Positions 10,923-23,619 are shown, numbered from the stretch's first letter. The stretch: DNA of 64,000 nt from Eopsaltria australis (GCA_034509425.1 JAVTVJ010000663.1:496001-560000); one strand, 5' to 3'. Notes: generated by a model not told the origin, from the sequence alone. Translations and numbers: made by a program.

Positions 10923-13900
10923 ATATTGATTTCGATTATCAGTCTTTAAAAAGAACCACAAAACCAACATCATCTACTATAACATGAGTTTCTTTCTACT
11001 AGTACTTAGGTACTGGGAATTGATCTGACAACTCTAGCACCTACCAATACTATTCAAGAATAAACTTTTCACAGAAGTACATGTAACTCTCAGTGTTCCT
11101 CCTACTGAAATTTGCACAAGTGTCTACCAGAAAGGAACAATTACTCAGTGATTTGATTATTAGCACAGGGGAAAACTCAATGATGAGTTACCTAACTCAT
11201 AATGGTGAGTTACAGCTCATTCTTACAGAAGGACAGAGGACAGAAGTCTAACACTGACTCAGAGGTCTTGATGTGTTTGCATGGGCCAATAGCACATTTA
11301 CTTGTTGGGATGGTTTATTGAAGACTTGACTGCCAATACAATTTTTGATTTGGAAAACAGAAACTACTGTTTAGTCTATCCAAAACAGATAAAATGTAAA
11401 CAGCAGATATGAAGCAAATTAGTGGAGAATAAGTAAAGAATGTGCAACACAAGCATATTTGAAGGGTCAGTGAGGAATATATTCTGAAAGTATTCATCCT
11501 CAAAGTAAAAGTGCAACCAAAATTCTTTAAACATATGTGAACTGTGGAATAGAACAGTATTTGAATACCTTTTAGCATAAGTATTGTAAATGACCAGTAG
11601 GTTGAGATATATTCATATAAAATAGTTATAGGAAATATTGTATAATAGAAAAGAATTTGTAGCTTTTGTGACATATTTAAAGAAGGAGAAGATGCTATTT
11701 TACCAAGTAGATAAGGTTGCATGGTTTTGGTTGATGTTTTGCTTATTTTATGGTCTTCTCAACTTAATTCATAGTACTTTTTAATTTGCCGTTATCCATG
11801 CTTTTCTTTTTCTGGAGTTGTAATTTTACTCCGTTAAATAAGACAAAGCAAAGAAATAAAGCACCATTACATATTTCTGTGTATATGATAGATGGTAATG
11901 GGTCATAAAAATAATGTTCTGTGTTTTTTTCCTTAAGTACATTTAAAATATATTTTTCAGAGATTTTAACACGTTAACATTTTTTTGACCACCTAAGCCA
12001 AAACAGAGTAAAAACAATTTATTTTGGAGGATGAGTTCCAACACCTTATGAAACAGTGAGTGTAGATGGAACTTCTTAGTCTTGTAATTCTCTGTTAACA
12101 GATTTCTTCTTTGCGTTAATCTCTTTCTTTTTAAAAGAAAAATTTTGCTTAGTTTCCATAGCTAGATTTTAGTCTTGTAAATATTTACAGTTGTATGACC
12201 TGACAGAAATCAAAGGAACTAACTGTGTCATCAAGTTGTGTAGAAGTATGTGGAATACAGAAGGCAGACTCACCCCTTTAATTAGCATATCAAACACTTT
12301 AATCATGGTTTGATTCATTTTTCAAATACTGCTGAACTGGATAAGTTACCCACATTGTAAGCAAGTGACTTGCAAGCCAATGAACTATAACAACATAAGT
12401 GCAGATATATGAGGGACATAACCTACATTCTGATGAGATAGACTAAATTAGCATTTAATAACATTTTTGCACCCATAATTAATCATAGTGGAAAATGGGA
12501 CAGTTACCTACTAAATTACCGGGATATTTTATCAAATCATGTAACTGGATAATTAGACTTCTAAATCCAGTCATGTCTACCTTTAATTAATTCTTGTTTA
12601 TTATTAAGTATGGATTAGATCCTATTGCACACTTTCATCTACACATTAGGAGCTGTTTTATGGTCATTATTTATTCTGCATCTAAGTTGGGTTATTCTGC
12701 TTGTTTGTATATTTAAAGCGTTTTATGTCATTGAACTGGAAAAAATTAATAGCATTTATAATATTCTTTGTTTCAGCTGTGCTTCAAAACCTTCAGTCTT
12801 TCACCTCCTGATGCAAACATGTTATTTCTCATTGTATTAACCATCTTATGCTGATGTCAGTCATGTTACCTTCCTAATTGCTTCATGGTTTTTAGGATTT
12901 GACATTGGAATAGACAAAAGAGAAGAGTTTATTAACAGAAATTCATGAGATTTTAATTGCAGCAATTTCCTTGTCTTTTTATCCTGATAGAAAGCTATAG
13001 TGGTTCCTAATTTAACACCCCCAAAAAAGTAAAGTTTGATTAATTTGAAACTCTCAATCTTTTACACTGTTTATTTAAAATCTCTTTGACAGTTTCCTTT
13101 TATTTTAATATTGAGTATGATTTATATGAAATTTAAAGCTAGATTAGCTGTTTTTATGGGAATGAAATGCACGGAGTAACTGAAGCTTTCCCAAGTGGAG
13201 ATTAGTTAATTTTTTGAGAATCATTTAAAGGGAAGAATATCCATTGCTTAATGTACTACTGTACATGAATCGATATCTAAATACCATGGTGACAGACTTA
13301 TTAGAATTACTAAAATCAGATATGTATACCCATTCCAATGTTTTATATTGACCTTTTGGAAGTCTAATGAGGTGGAATGAGAATGAAGAAAAAAAAAATC
13401 AGTAAAACCAGTGTAGTAGCTAGATAGAAAAGAAATGAGGGAAGAGCAGAAGCAGTAAGAAAGAGACTGACATCGTGAGCTTCAGTGGTTATTTTTAACG
13501 CCAGCAATAATGGAGAAATCAAGGGGGAGGTCTTAAGAGACTGAGATAAATTGCAGAGCAGAGAAAGAGAAAGGAGAAAAGAAGGCAAATGGCAGTTGGG
13601 AGGTCAAGTACCAAAGAAAGTGTTATGCTTCCATAATAAAGGAACAGCAGTGAGTTCAGCAGTTAAAATAAAGGCAACAATCAGATGATGATTCTATTTT
13701 TCAGATTTAAAAAGTTGACTTTCTCAGATTTGTACAGAAACTGAACACATTTGGATCTTCCACAAAGGCATATTTTGAATATATTTCCTTCTGGAATGCA
13801 ATGTTAAGAAAATATTCACAGAAAGGTTTGAAAAATACAGCATTCTTTTTCTAGAAATCTGATTTTATTTCCTTATATTTCTTTCCTAATATTTTATAAA

Positions 13901-14835
13901 ACTACATTTTCATAATGAAAGACATTCAATTCTTTTCCCCAATAAATCTATACATGATTTTTTCACTAACATTGATAGAACTCACTCCTTAAAATCTAAT
14001 AGGAACAAAAATAATCGGGGGAATGAAAAGTTGTATACACACACCATAGGATATGCATACAGGCTATAGTGGAAAGATATGTGGATTAGCCCTGAACTTG
14101 GTAACAGGCCTCCAAACATGGTGCAATAAAAGATTGCTCAGAGGGATCAGCTCAAATCCCACAGGAGTCTTGCATGGGCTATTGTAGAAAGAGAGGACAG
14201 GTCAGCTGGCTTAGTAACTATGGCAAAGAGTTACTCAAAGGTTGCAAGTGTGGTCCTTAAAAATTTTGCTTAAAAAGTTAATACTGACATCCCCTTGGAA
14301 AATCTGCATTATCCATACAGTTTTAGTTTAGAAGTGTTTTGACTGGTTCCCAATTTCAGATGTTGGTTGCTTCTGTAACTGACTGGATAGGGATTCCTCT
14401 CTGAGGCTAGTTGAACTACAGAACTCTCTGAAATGTTCAGTGAAAATTTTGGATGGCTGGTCTGTGCACCTATTTACTAAATTTTCTTATTAGTTTGTCA
14501 TTTGCTCCAAGTTTGGGTTAACTATACAAGGAGAAAAGGTCCAGCATAAACAAGATGAATTATTTCATGGCAGTAATTTTCTACATGGTCTCTAATTTTA
14601 TTGTCTCAGTGAAATCAATTGAGGCTGATCTTCTTAACCTTTCATATGAGACAGATTTTACTCTCACTTATAGTTCACCTTCTGTAACAGGCATTTCTCA
14701 CAGCGACACAGCTGTGTGGATGATAATTCAAACAGCTTGAGGCAACATGAAACTGTTGGTACCTCTCATGTTTTGGTTTGCGTGACTGTCAGACGTGCTT
14801 GCTCTCAACTTCCAAAGCTCCAGAAATGGTTCTCT
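10923..14835. other. AT-rich DNA, nothing firmly recognised
   Basis: The longest open frame is minus 11315-11722 (135 codons). It is rich in Y, F, I, L and S, as a random frame in AT-rich DNA would be, and shows no domain, so I do not call it a gene. The stretch 14040-14240 is slightly less AT-rich but not identifiable. Confidence 0.5.
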
Positions 14836-14880
14836 GATCAGGTTTACACTGATGTAGATCAGTGAAGTCAGTGGGAGTAT
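14836..14880. repeat. Short segment resembling an ancient sauropsid palindromic repeat
   Basis: The segment reads TTTACACTGATGTAGATCAG followed by GAAGTCAGTGGGAGT. I recall the pattern 'TTTACACnnnTGTAnATCAG...TGAAGTCAnTGGnAGT' as part of a very old hairpin-like repeat seen in turtles, crocodilians and birds. Only about 45 bp remains, so the call is tentative. Confidence 0.3.
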
Positions 14881-15400
14881 GAATGTGTAAAACTTGTGCA
14901 GGAATTATATCCTTAGTCTGAGCTAGCAGACATAGTCTTTCTGCAGTACTGGTTGTAGGTCTAATCAAAAAAATCTTCCACAAAGAAGGCTGCTGTTTGA
15001 AAAGAATGTTCTGGTGCAACTCAAGCGTTCAACAAGAATCTATTAATTTACTTCTACACTTCCTAAGGAAATAAGATAAATCACCTTTGGTTCTCTCTTC
15101 ATAGATTAAACCAGACATAATTTTCTAACTAAACAGAGCTTTGTCATTAAATGCCAATGACTGAACCTGAAAAGTGTCTTGAGAAACAAAATGGATTTTA
15201 AAATGCTTCAGAGCATTGAAGCCAGGATCTATAGATGCGACACCCCAGATCCCTCACACACGCTAGTGATGCCTCTGCTAAGACACCTGGAGACCTAGTT
15301 TTGAATAGCCTACCTTGTAAGGCTACTTGGACTCCTTTCCATTAAATCAGAAAATGAGAAACCATTCTCAATATATTCCTGGATCCAGGGCCCCATAGTC
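14881..15400. other. Unannotated DNA left of a solo LTR
   Basis: Nothing recognised. A few CpGs near 15236-15262 are not attached to any identifiable element. Confidence 0.45.
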
Positions 15401-15406
15401 TTCCCC
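15401..15406. repeat. Left target-site duplication TTCCCC
   Basis: A perfect match to TTCCCC at 16052-16057. The 6-bp length fits alpha-/betaretrovirus-like (ERVK) integration. Confidence 0.85.
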
Positions 15407-16051
15407 TGCCGCGATCGCTGGTATTTGGGCATGGACAGCTAGCCCCAGGGTCTTTGGCTAGCCACCCGTCGGCGTCTGAAGCCAGCGTCCCTGACTGCCA
15501 GAGCGCCAGTCCGCTGCCGCGGGAATCGATGCGTTCCCAGCCGCAGGTAGCTCTTAGAGAGCAAGCTATCTCTATAGAGGCCGGAGGGATAGGGAGGGAT
15601 CTTCTGGCTAGAGTGATAGAGACACAGAGGCGTGGGGTCCAACTGCGCTCTGGGCGTCTAGGATCAGAAGACCCCGAACAGCTCAGAGCACAGACTTTTA
15701 TTCTGAGGGCATTATCCAATTATCAAACACTAGAAGGGAGGAACCAGGGAGGGACCAGGGGACCAGGACCAACGGGGGATAGAGAAGGGAGGAGAGGGGG
15801 TAACAAACAACCAAGGGGTACAATCAACTACGGAATGGAACAGAATTTTCTAGAACACAAGAATGACCGGCAGGAGAGTGGCAGGTGCTTAAACTAATGG
15901 AGGAAAAGGGAACCACCCCTGAGAAACTCAGCCCACTTGCAGGGCAGAACCACCTGTGTCTCCTCCCCAGGGGAGACTTTAAACTTGGGCACCTTTATTC
16001 CACAGCTTCTCAGGGAGGACCGAGTCCTTTGGGACCTCAAGCACCACCACA
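15407..16051 (-). mobile_element. Solo ERVK-like LTR with perfect target duplications
   Basis: A 645-bp GC- and CpG-rich block running TGCCGCG...CCACCACA between identical TTCCCC hexamers. On the minus strand the U3 begins TGTGGTGGTGCTTGAGGTCC, which aligns with the U3 start of the LTRs at 2793 and 35135. The AATAAA signal is at 15697-15702 (plus TTTATT) in the shared CAGACTTTTATT context. The downstream R/U5 part (15407-15690) holds most of the CpGs. No internal region is present, so it is a solo LTR. Frames of 125 codons (minus 15342-15719) and 147 codons (plus 15454-15897) lie over the LTR and are shadows. Confidence 0.85.
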
Positions 16052-16057
16052 TTCCCC
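16052..16057. repeat. Right target-site duplication TTCCCC
   Basis: Pairs with 15401-15406. Confidence 0.85.
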
Positions 16058-19000
16058 AGGCATCCTGTTACAATTTTAGGCTCTACAATAATCTAACCAG
16101 CGTAAATATAAATTACTCCTTTACCTCTTTCAATTAAAAAATGACTTTTCATGGTAAAATTTGAGATATCTGACTTAATGCTATTTGGCTCAAAATAAAA
16201 TGTCAATTCTGCATATCAACCATTTATAAGGAACAGACTTTCCACAACGTAAAATCATTATTGATTAAAAATGAGTGAAATACAAAGGTATGATATATTG
16301 CTAAAATATAATTTTTCACTCCATTTACATTTAAGTATGATTTTGATGTAATGTGACTAAATAATTTTTTTTAAAAGTGATATATATCTGAGGGGTTTTT
16401 TCTTGGATATCATCATTCTAAAAGAAATGAGAGCTACTAATTTTGTTTTATTTCACTTTTTGTTTTATTCAGCATAGGTCAAACTGATGATGTTTGCAGC
16501 CAAGTAGCTATATCACTTTTCCTTTTAATGTATATTAACTTCTTAGAATTTGAATTACGAAGGAATTTAGAAATGTGTGTCTGTATATCTAGCTTATTTT
16601 CTTCTTGTTGTTTGATCATATCCATTTCATGGTGCAGATGTCTAAAAGCTTTATAGTTTAAAGTTTGAAGTTGTTTCCCTGAACACTGGTTGAATTTCTC
16701 TCAGAATTGGTATGGGACTGATAATCATAAGAGATAAAGCTTTTACTTGCCGCCCAAAGAAAAGGATAAGATATTTATCATGAGCACAAGCATTCTTATC
16801 TTGCTGCTTCACTGAATTGGCATGCAAAAAATCTACCTGTAAATACCTGAGCTTCAATTCAACAAGAAATGTAAATATCTACCTAATTTTCAGCTTGTGT
16901 ATAGTTCCACTGGGGTCCTAAAATTATCCACTGATTATTTTACAGATTAATTTATCTTGAAAAGATATGATTTTGAATTCAGTATGAAAATAGGATTCTA
17001 CAATGAGGTGAGAACAAAATGCAAATTATATATGTAAGATCTGAGCACAAAATTGAGCTCTCAAAGTGTAAATTATTCACCAAAGTCCAGTGCTTATTAT
17101 CGAGAGAGGAAGTACTTTTAGTTGAAATACATTTTGGCTTTAGGTTTTTAGGAGTGGATTTGGATTCATTTTTAGTACTGTGCCAGTCCTTTCTCAGTGA
17201 CTACTGAAACTACAAAAGGTTGCCATAGAGATTAGCAAGAAATGAGAATGTGAAATCTGTATGAGCATCAAGCAGGAAAAGTATACTTCCAGAATTCATT
17301 AACTTTTAACGGTTCTTTCCTTCACCACAATCTTCATCAAAGAATGTTGTCATATCCAAAAGAAACTTCCCAGTAAAACAGAAAAAAAAAAGTATCTTAT
17401 ATTTCTTCATAGAAGGGGTAGAAGTGTGTCACCTTTGTAGCTATTTTAAGAAAATCCTGGAGAAATGTTGAACAAGGGCAACCAAAAAAGATTTGAGAGT
17501 ATATTGTGAAGAATTAAAAACACAAAGTTCGCTGTAAAAAAGACTGAAGGGTGCTTTGTCTCTAAGCTTATATTCTCAAACCTAAATAGTTGGGATTTTT
17601 CACTTTTTTCAGGCAAAATTACAGCAATACTCAAAGTTAACTGCTGTGAAAAAATACAGGCAAAAACCACTGTTTTTTGACAGTGGTTCTTGATTAATAT
17701 CTTCCTGTGATCATCTGCAGATGTTAGGATAGATATGTCTTCTTGATTTGCAATTGACCAGATGCATTTTTCTGCATTTAATTTAAATTTCCATAAAATT
17801 TCATGAGTTGACTACAGAAGAGAAGACAAAATGACATCACATAATCTCTTTCCTTCAACACTTGGTGCTGAATCTTTCTCAAAGTCAAATTGATTAACTG
17901 CTGAGAATCAGAAAAGAAACCCTACCTCTTCCCAAAACTCTGGCTGTATTGATCAAAACCACCAAACAAAACAGCAAATTTTCATTTTTTTTTCTTCCTC
18001 GGCAGCATGGATTGTCTGCTAGTATCATCTGGGAATATTTCACATAATCAGGGATTGCAATTATAAGTATCTGAGAAATAGTTTGTCACCTATATTATAT
18101 ACAATGCTTCTGACACACATAGTTGCATAGCATTTTGCCCAAGAATACAACATTATAGTTTCATTAAATTTCTTGCACTTTAAATATCAGCTTCTGGATT
18201 AACAGTACTATGTAATCTATTGATCCTTTTAAGATGACTGCAAAGGATCTGGGATCCTCCTGATCCCAGCCCAGGGAGGAAAATATGTTGCCACTGTATA
18301 GTTGTGGGGTGATATTCAATGGTATCTCTGAATTTCAGGCCTTTAATGTTAGAAGAGATAAACTAACCAACTCTGAAGTAAATTATTTTAGAGGAAAGAG
18401 GGAGATCAGCAAATGTTTTTATCAAGCTGCTAAGCAACAACAAGTGGCCTGAAACAAAATGTCCAAGGCCATGTTATGCTTTAGTCAAAAGTTCTTAAGG
18501 GACTTGTTATCTTCACAATAGTTTATTATGTATTTGTAGAGAAATAATTGTAAATAAAGGAAGGAAGAAGGATTAAAGGAGCATGATTAAGGTTCTGATA
18601 AAACATTTTTGCAAAACAGGCTACAGATGGATAAACTGTTTCCAGAACAAAGGTTTCTGAGAAAAAAAAAAAATTCTTTCTGACTTGTTATTGAAACAAA
18701 AAAAATGTTTAAATGTTAAAATATTTCATTCTCTTATTTAAAGAAAGAGGAAAATATTTCTGTCAAATGTCTTTCTCTTTGGTAACTTTTTGTTTCTTCT
18801 GCTGCCTTGGGTGTTGTACCTGAAGAGAAGTGGGGTGAAGAACCATGTTTTCTAGCTTATAAAAGACAAAAGGTAAGAAGGAAAGGATCACAGAAAGAAT
18901 GATGTTGCTTTTCCATAGTACATGACAGAGTAGAACAAGGTTATATCAGCTTTTACCATTAAGTTGTTGACATGAGAACCATTTTTTAATATTATTTTGG

Positions 19001-19895
19001 AGTTACGCATCATGAAGCAGGAAAGCAAATCAGAAAAATACTTTTTGATAAGTAGAAATACCTAATTTTGCACTTAATTTAGTTAATACCTAGTTTCTTT
19101 CACAAACCAATGCTCTGATAGGTTTTTATTATTATTCAAATAGTTATATTTTCCAAGTTTATGACTGCCAATTTATTCTACTCGTGTTTTTTGTTTCTCA
19201 GAAAAAGAAATTAATTATTTATGTGCTGAAATTATCTTAGACGCCTTTTTCAACCTAAATGATTTTATGAGTCTATTAAATTTCTATCACACATGACAAT
19301 TCAGGACCATGGATAGATGTCACACACTGGGACTCTGTACAATGCTCTACAACACCCTGTTGCCAGTGAAGGATTATTGTCTTTTTGTGAGCATTACAGT
19401 TGAAGCAAAAACTAAGTGAACTGCCCAAAAGAAGACGAACAGGCAAGACTTAGCCATGTGCCTGACTGCAAATAATGCCTTTGAGTTACTGGACCCTCTT
19501 GTTGAAAGTCACTCTCTTCATAATCTTTTACCAAAACAAGAATTTAATCTTAACAACTCCATGAGACAAATTTTCTCGAGTCCCAAAATCAAAATGACAG
19601 TGAGAACTTTTTGCCTTTGTCTGGCATCTTGGTGCTTCACCTATTCCTCTGAGAAGGAGCTAATCTTTCATCATATATATTTCATATATGTTTAGTTGGC
19701 ATTGCCATCAAAAATAGAAATCTACACTTTTGATTGCTTGTATTCATACCTGTACTATATAGGCACAACCACTAAAAAAGGCAACCAAAACATTTCTTTG
19801 CCATCCTTCACCTTCTCACTCTCCACACAAAAATACCCCTTCCAGATCTGTTTTAGTGGAAATCTGTTGTTGGGATTTTTTTGTTTTGTGAGCAT
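16058..19895. other. AT-rich DNA; one short hairpin
   Basis: No gene or repeat family recognised. A 9-bp perfect inverted repeat (AACCACTGT / ACAGTGGTT) with a 6-nt loop lies at 17665-17688. A second small one (CTGGGATC / GATCCCAG) lies near 18249-18269. Neither has further support as an RNA gene. Confidence 0.5.

Positions 19896-19937
<42 letters not shown>
19896..19937 (+). repeat. (TAG)14 microsatellite
   Basis: Fourteen uninterrupted TAG units. The poly-Ser and poly-Leu frames over it (plus 19696-19956, minus 19755-19967) are artefacts of the repeat. Confidence 0.95.
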
Positions 19938-21070
19938 AATTTGTACCATAAAGTAATTTAATTTCAAGTCATGAAGTCCTTCCCTTAAAAAATAGAAATG
20001 TTACTTCAATACATATATTAGTAACCTAGCTATGAATATGTTTATGTACGTGTACAGGACTGTGGTTGTGCACTTGAGAGCACAATCATGCACACACACA
20101 TACACATATATATGCACATAAATATTTGAACTGTTTTTTTAATTTAATTTCTTACTTACAACCTCTTCAAAATAAGTACGCTTTTTCTGTTTCATTTTTT
20201 CGCTTTGAAAGCCCAGTCAATGAATGAAAGGTGAAATAACTTCACACTCTTTCAGATGAGTCACTGAGTCATCTCTGCACAGGAATCTTAGTAATTAAAA
20301 TGATAAAAAGCAATCTAAGCCTCCATAGCTGTAATCCATACAGGACATAGCAGCATCACATCTTTTAACAAGAAAGAAAATAAAGTAGTACATTTTTAAA
20401 GATAACAGGAAACAAACAAGAAACCTAAAGAGCAGAACATAACAGAAAAGCTGGCTGAGTACGTTTGTTTCTGGTCATCCTAGCTACTTTCTGTTTGTAA
20501 TGTAAGGTTTGGAACTTTCAAACATTCCACTTGGAGGGAAAAAATAAGGGGTTCTATTAAACCTGCTACTAAGAGAAAAGTCTCTCTGATTTCTGAAAGT
20601 TTTACCTGAGTATTTTCTAAGTTGTGGTCACCTATCTACAGTCTAGACACTCTGCATTTTAAAATATTTTGAAGTTAGAAATGAACATATTTCTGAGTGT
20701 ACTTTCAAAATGGTTGGCAATTGAGCTTTTCAAGTCTTTTGTGAGCTATCCAAACATAAAGTGTCATTAATATTCCTGATCGTTACTATCATGTCAATTC
20801 TATATTTAATTTCTTAAATGTATCTTCTATTTTAGTTTGTGATAATTCTGAATTATTTTTTTCTCTACTGGTATCAAATTGACAACGCAGAAAACACTAA
20901 TCTCATTCTCATGAGGGGATGGATTGACAATAGCACACTCTTAAAGCTTATGAAATATGTCCCAGCCTCTCAGCAGGCAGATAAAGACTCAAATAACAGT
21001 CAGCAAAAACAGAAGAAAAAATAGTAAAAAACCAAACAAACAAAAAAAAAGAAAGAAAAAGAAAAAATTA
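19938..21070. other. AT-rich DNA with a short CA/TA-rich patch
   Basis: A CA then TA patch lies near 20092-20115. Nothing else recognised. Confidence 0.5.
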
Positions 21071-21190
21071 AAAGAGAAGAGAAGAGAAGAGAAGAGAAGA
21101 GAAGAGAAGAGAAGAGAGAAGAGAAGAGAAGAGAAGAGAAGAGAAGAGAAGAGAAGAGAAGAGAAGAGAAGAGAAGAGAAGAGAAGAGAG
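21071..21190 (+). repeat. (AGAAG)n pentanucleotide purine tract, about 120 bp
   Basis: Nearly pure GAGAA/AGAAG repeats with a single phase slip near 21114-21121. One strand is entirely purine. The repeat-coded frames on both strands (plus 20957-21199, minus 21000-21206) are not genes. Confidence 0.95.
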
Positions 21191-21370
21191 AAAAAATAAT
21201 CGTCAATCCACTATTTTCTCAGGTAAATCTAGATTCCTGGAAAACTATCATTGTTTGACAAATTAATAACTGTGCTCTCTATAAGAAGGATAGTAATAAT
21301 TTTCTAAATATTCTTTCAGAAAGTACCACAAAATATGTTGAATTGTACTTTGAATTTCAATATACTTAGG

Positions 21371-21475
21371 GCCTGGTTTCGTAAGCCCTCATTTACATAG
21401 GTATATCTCAGTGAATGATTCATGAGAATAGGCTTTGGTGGGAGTGTTAATGAGAGAACTTTGCAAAGCAGGTCC
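21371..21475. repeat. Possible ancient sauropsid hairpin-type repeat
   Basis: The segment starts GGGCCTGGTTTCGTAAGCCC, continues CTCATTTACATAGG and TCTCAGTGAATGATTCATGA, and closes on GCAAAGCAGGTCC. The left and right edges are loosely inverted copies. This order recalls an old amniote palindromic repeat (GGGCCTGAT..GCAAnCCCTnACTCA..). It is much decayed and the call is tentative. Confidence 0.35.
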
Positions 21476-22757
21476 ATTTTTTTTGGTGACAGACAAACCT
21501 GTTTAAATGAAAACCTGTGCTGTTTGCATCCATCTGGATACTATGATTTCTGAGCCAATTTTTCTAATTTTAAAAGCACGTTGGCACAAATGTTTTAAAT
21601 AACTAACTACTTTAAAATACTATTAGCTGACTATGAAAGAAGAAACCTGCACTTAAAAGTTCTCTAGTTTTCATCAGTTGTAAGAGTTAGTTGATAATTT
21701 GAAGAGATAATATGGTTGATAGAAGAGTTATTTATTTTTTCTCACCATCATGTATTTAACATGAGTTGATTTAATGGCTATGATATTCTTCTATGCCTGA
21801 TTGAATATGAGCCTGAGAAGCAAACCTGAAACCTGCTCCTGAGGTCTGTACATTTATGAAATGAGATCCAGAAAGTTCTGAAAGCCTTATTCTCTTATGT
21901 TTATATAAGTTTGTACATACAGTTAGGTTAATAAGTCATAAAATCAAAAGAAGAACTGGCATATCTGTGCATCTAACTATAGAATCTGAAGTAATCTATA
22001 GCTAATGCATTTTCCGAAAATCATCAGATAGGTTTCTAAAGCACTTAGAGTATTATTCTTTGTTAAGCATTTTTGATTTGTAATAGATTAGTATTTCAAA
22101 GCAACTATAACCATCATACTGCATGGGTAATCAAATAGTTCCAACTCAACTTTCTTCTGAATTTCATATAAATTTTTAATTAATTCCTTACATTACTCAA
22201 GCTTTTATGCAATTAGATGATAAATTATTCATTTTTTGATGTTATATTTTAGACAGATGTTAAATCAAAGAAATTAATGATTGAACACATTTTAATAGAT
22301 TTGCCACTGTAGCTTTTAGTCACTTTAAAAATAATTTTTGATTGAATTTTTGTGCTTATAAAAATGAAAGGCTAAGGACCATTTTTTCAAAAGGTTCTTT
22401 ACTGAGTCTCTGACTAATTGCAGAGTTCTGAAGACACTGCCAATTATAGGCCATAATCAAAAACACAAATGAAAAGGAATTAAGTGGTATTAAGCATGAC
22501 CCACCCCAGCCTAAAAGACTTAAAAATTACAAAGTATAGGACACTTCTTAACCACACTCGAAAACCAGAATTTCTTCTGTTTCTAAAAGATAAACAAAAA
22601 AAACCCTAACAACAACAACAAAACTGCTAAAATTATTCACAATTGAAGTGTAAAGCAAATCTTTACCCATTGATTTCCTGTGAGTATTATGTCATCCAAA
22701 GACTGTTGAAACTCATTATCATTCAATGTTTTCTCTTCAGAACTTCTCTTTGGACAA
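21476..22757. other. AT-rich DNA, nothing recognised
   Basis: No gene or repeat family recognised. A short AAC triplet run lies near 22609-22621. Confidence 0.5.
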
Positions 22758-22762
22758 TGACA
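22758..22762. repeat. Left target-site duplication TGACA
   Basis: A perfect match to TGACA at 23207-23211. The 5-bp length fits ERVL-type integration. Confidence 0.75.
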
Positions 22763-23206
22763 TGACAGTGAGAAAACTAGCTAATATCCTGGTTCTAGCC
22801 AGAACAGGGTTAACTTTAGCAGTAGCCAGAAGGGGCATGGCTAAGACACAGAGGTTTTCATATGCCACCTCACATCATTCTCCAGGGACTGGGGAAGAGC
22901 TCCCTTCCAAGTCAAGTTGCGTGGCATGGTGGAGGGAGTGGTTAGGTATTGCTGGGGATTTTCCATGTGAATCGCTTGCCTCTTTCCTGTACCTTCTGTC
23001 ATTAGCATTGCTGCTGTTACTGTTTGTTGTTTTCTTTCATTGCTCTTTCAAATAAATTGTTCTTATCACAACTTGTGATCTTCAACTTTTGTGCTTCCAA
23101 TTCTGCTCTCCAGTCCACCACAGGGGATGGTGAGACAGAGTGAGAAGCACATGGTTGAGAGGGTTTCAGAGGGAACACTAAATTGGGGAACACCATTCCT
23201 AAGCCA
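22763..23206 (+). mobile_element. Solo ERVL-type LTR
   Basis: A 444-bp block starting TGACAGTGAGAAAACTAG and ending ...TCCTAAGCCA, so TG...CA, between identical TGACA pentamers. The start and the following CCAGAACAGGGTTAACTTT and CAGTAGCCAGAAGGGGCATG blocks recall avian ERVL LTRs. An AATAAA signal at 23051-23056 is followed by a GT-rich stretch, as in an R/U5 boundary on the plus strand. There is no internal sequence, so it is a solo LTR. The plus frame 22726-23055 is a shadow. Because TGACA also matches the first five bases of the LTR, the duplication could be shifted, which lowers certainty about the exact ends. Confidence 0.75.
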
Positions 23207-23211
23207 TGACA
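23207..23211. repeat. Right target-site duplication TGACA
   Basis: Pairs with 22758-22762. Confidence 0.75.
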
Positions 23212-23233
23212 GATAGGATGAAGGAGAACTGTT

Positions 23234-23619
23234 TCATAGAATCAAAATAGTTTGGGTTGGAAGGGATCTTAAAGGCCATCTAGATCAAAACCCTTCTGTC
23301 CTGGGCAAGGAATATTCCACTACAATTGCTCAAAATCTCATCCAATCTGGCTTTGAACACTTCCAGCAATGAGGCATTCACACCTTTTCTGGGCAACCTG
23401 TTCCCGTGCTTCACCACCCTCACAGTAAAGAATATCTTCCTATTATGTTATCTAAACTCTTCCAGTTTAAAGCCATTCCTCCTTGTCCCATCAGTACATG
23501 CCCTTGTAAAAAGTCCCTCTCCAGCTCTCTTGTAGGCCTCCTACAGGTATCAAAAGACCACAATAAGATCACCCCAGAGCCTTCTCTGCTCTAGGCTGAA
23601 CAACCACAACTCTCTTAGT
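23234..23619 (-). mobile_element. CR1 LINE 3' end, minus orientation
   Basis: It begins at its 3' end with CATAGAATCAAAATAGTTTG, the reverse complement of the CR1 tail, then GGTTGGAAGGGATCTTAAAG, and runs through the typical CR1 3' region (ACTTCCAGCAATGAGGCATT, CACAGTAAAGAATATCTTCC) to about CTAGGCTGAACAACC. It is 5'-truncated, as most CR1 copies are. It lies 22 bp beyond the ERVL LTR duplication. The plus frames over it (23326-23535, 23406-23594) are shadows. Confidence 0.92.

Noticed and set aside
11315..11722. Minus-strand open frame of 135 codons
   Set aside because: Amino-acid make-up (Y, F, I, L, S) is what AT-rich DNA gives by chance. No domain, no splice or start context.
15342..15897. 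Frames of 125 codons (minus) and 147 codons (plus)
   Set aside because: They lie on both strands over the GC-rich solo LTR at 15407-16051 and are shadows of its composition.
20957..21206. Lys/Arg/Glu-rich and Ser/Leu/Phe-rich frames
   Set aside because: Encoded by the (AGAAG)n repeat on its two strands.
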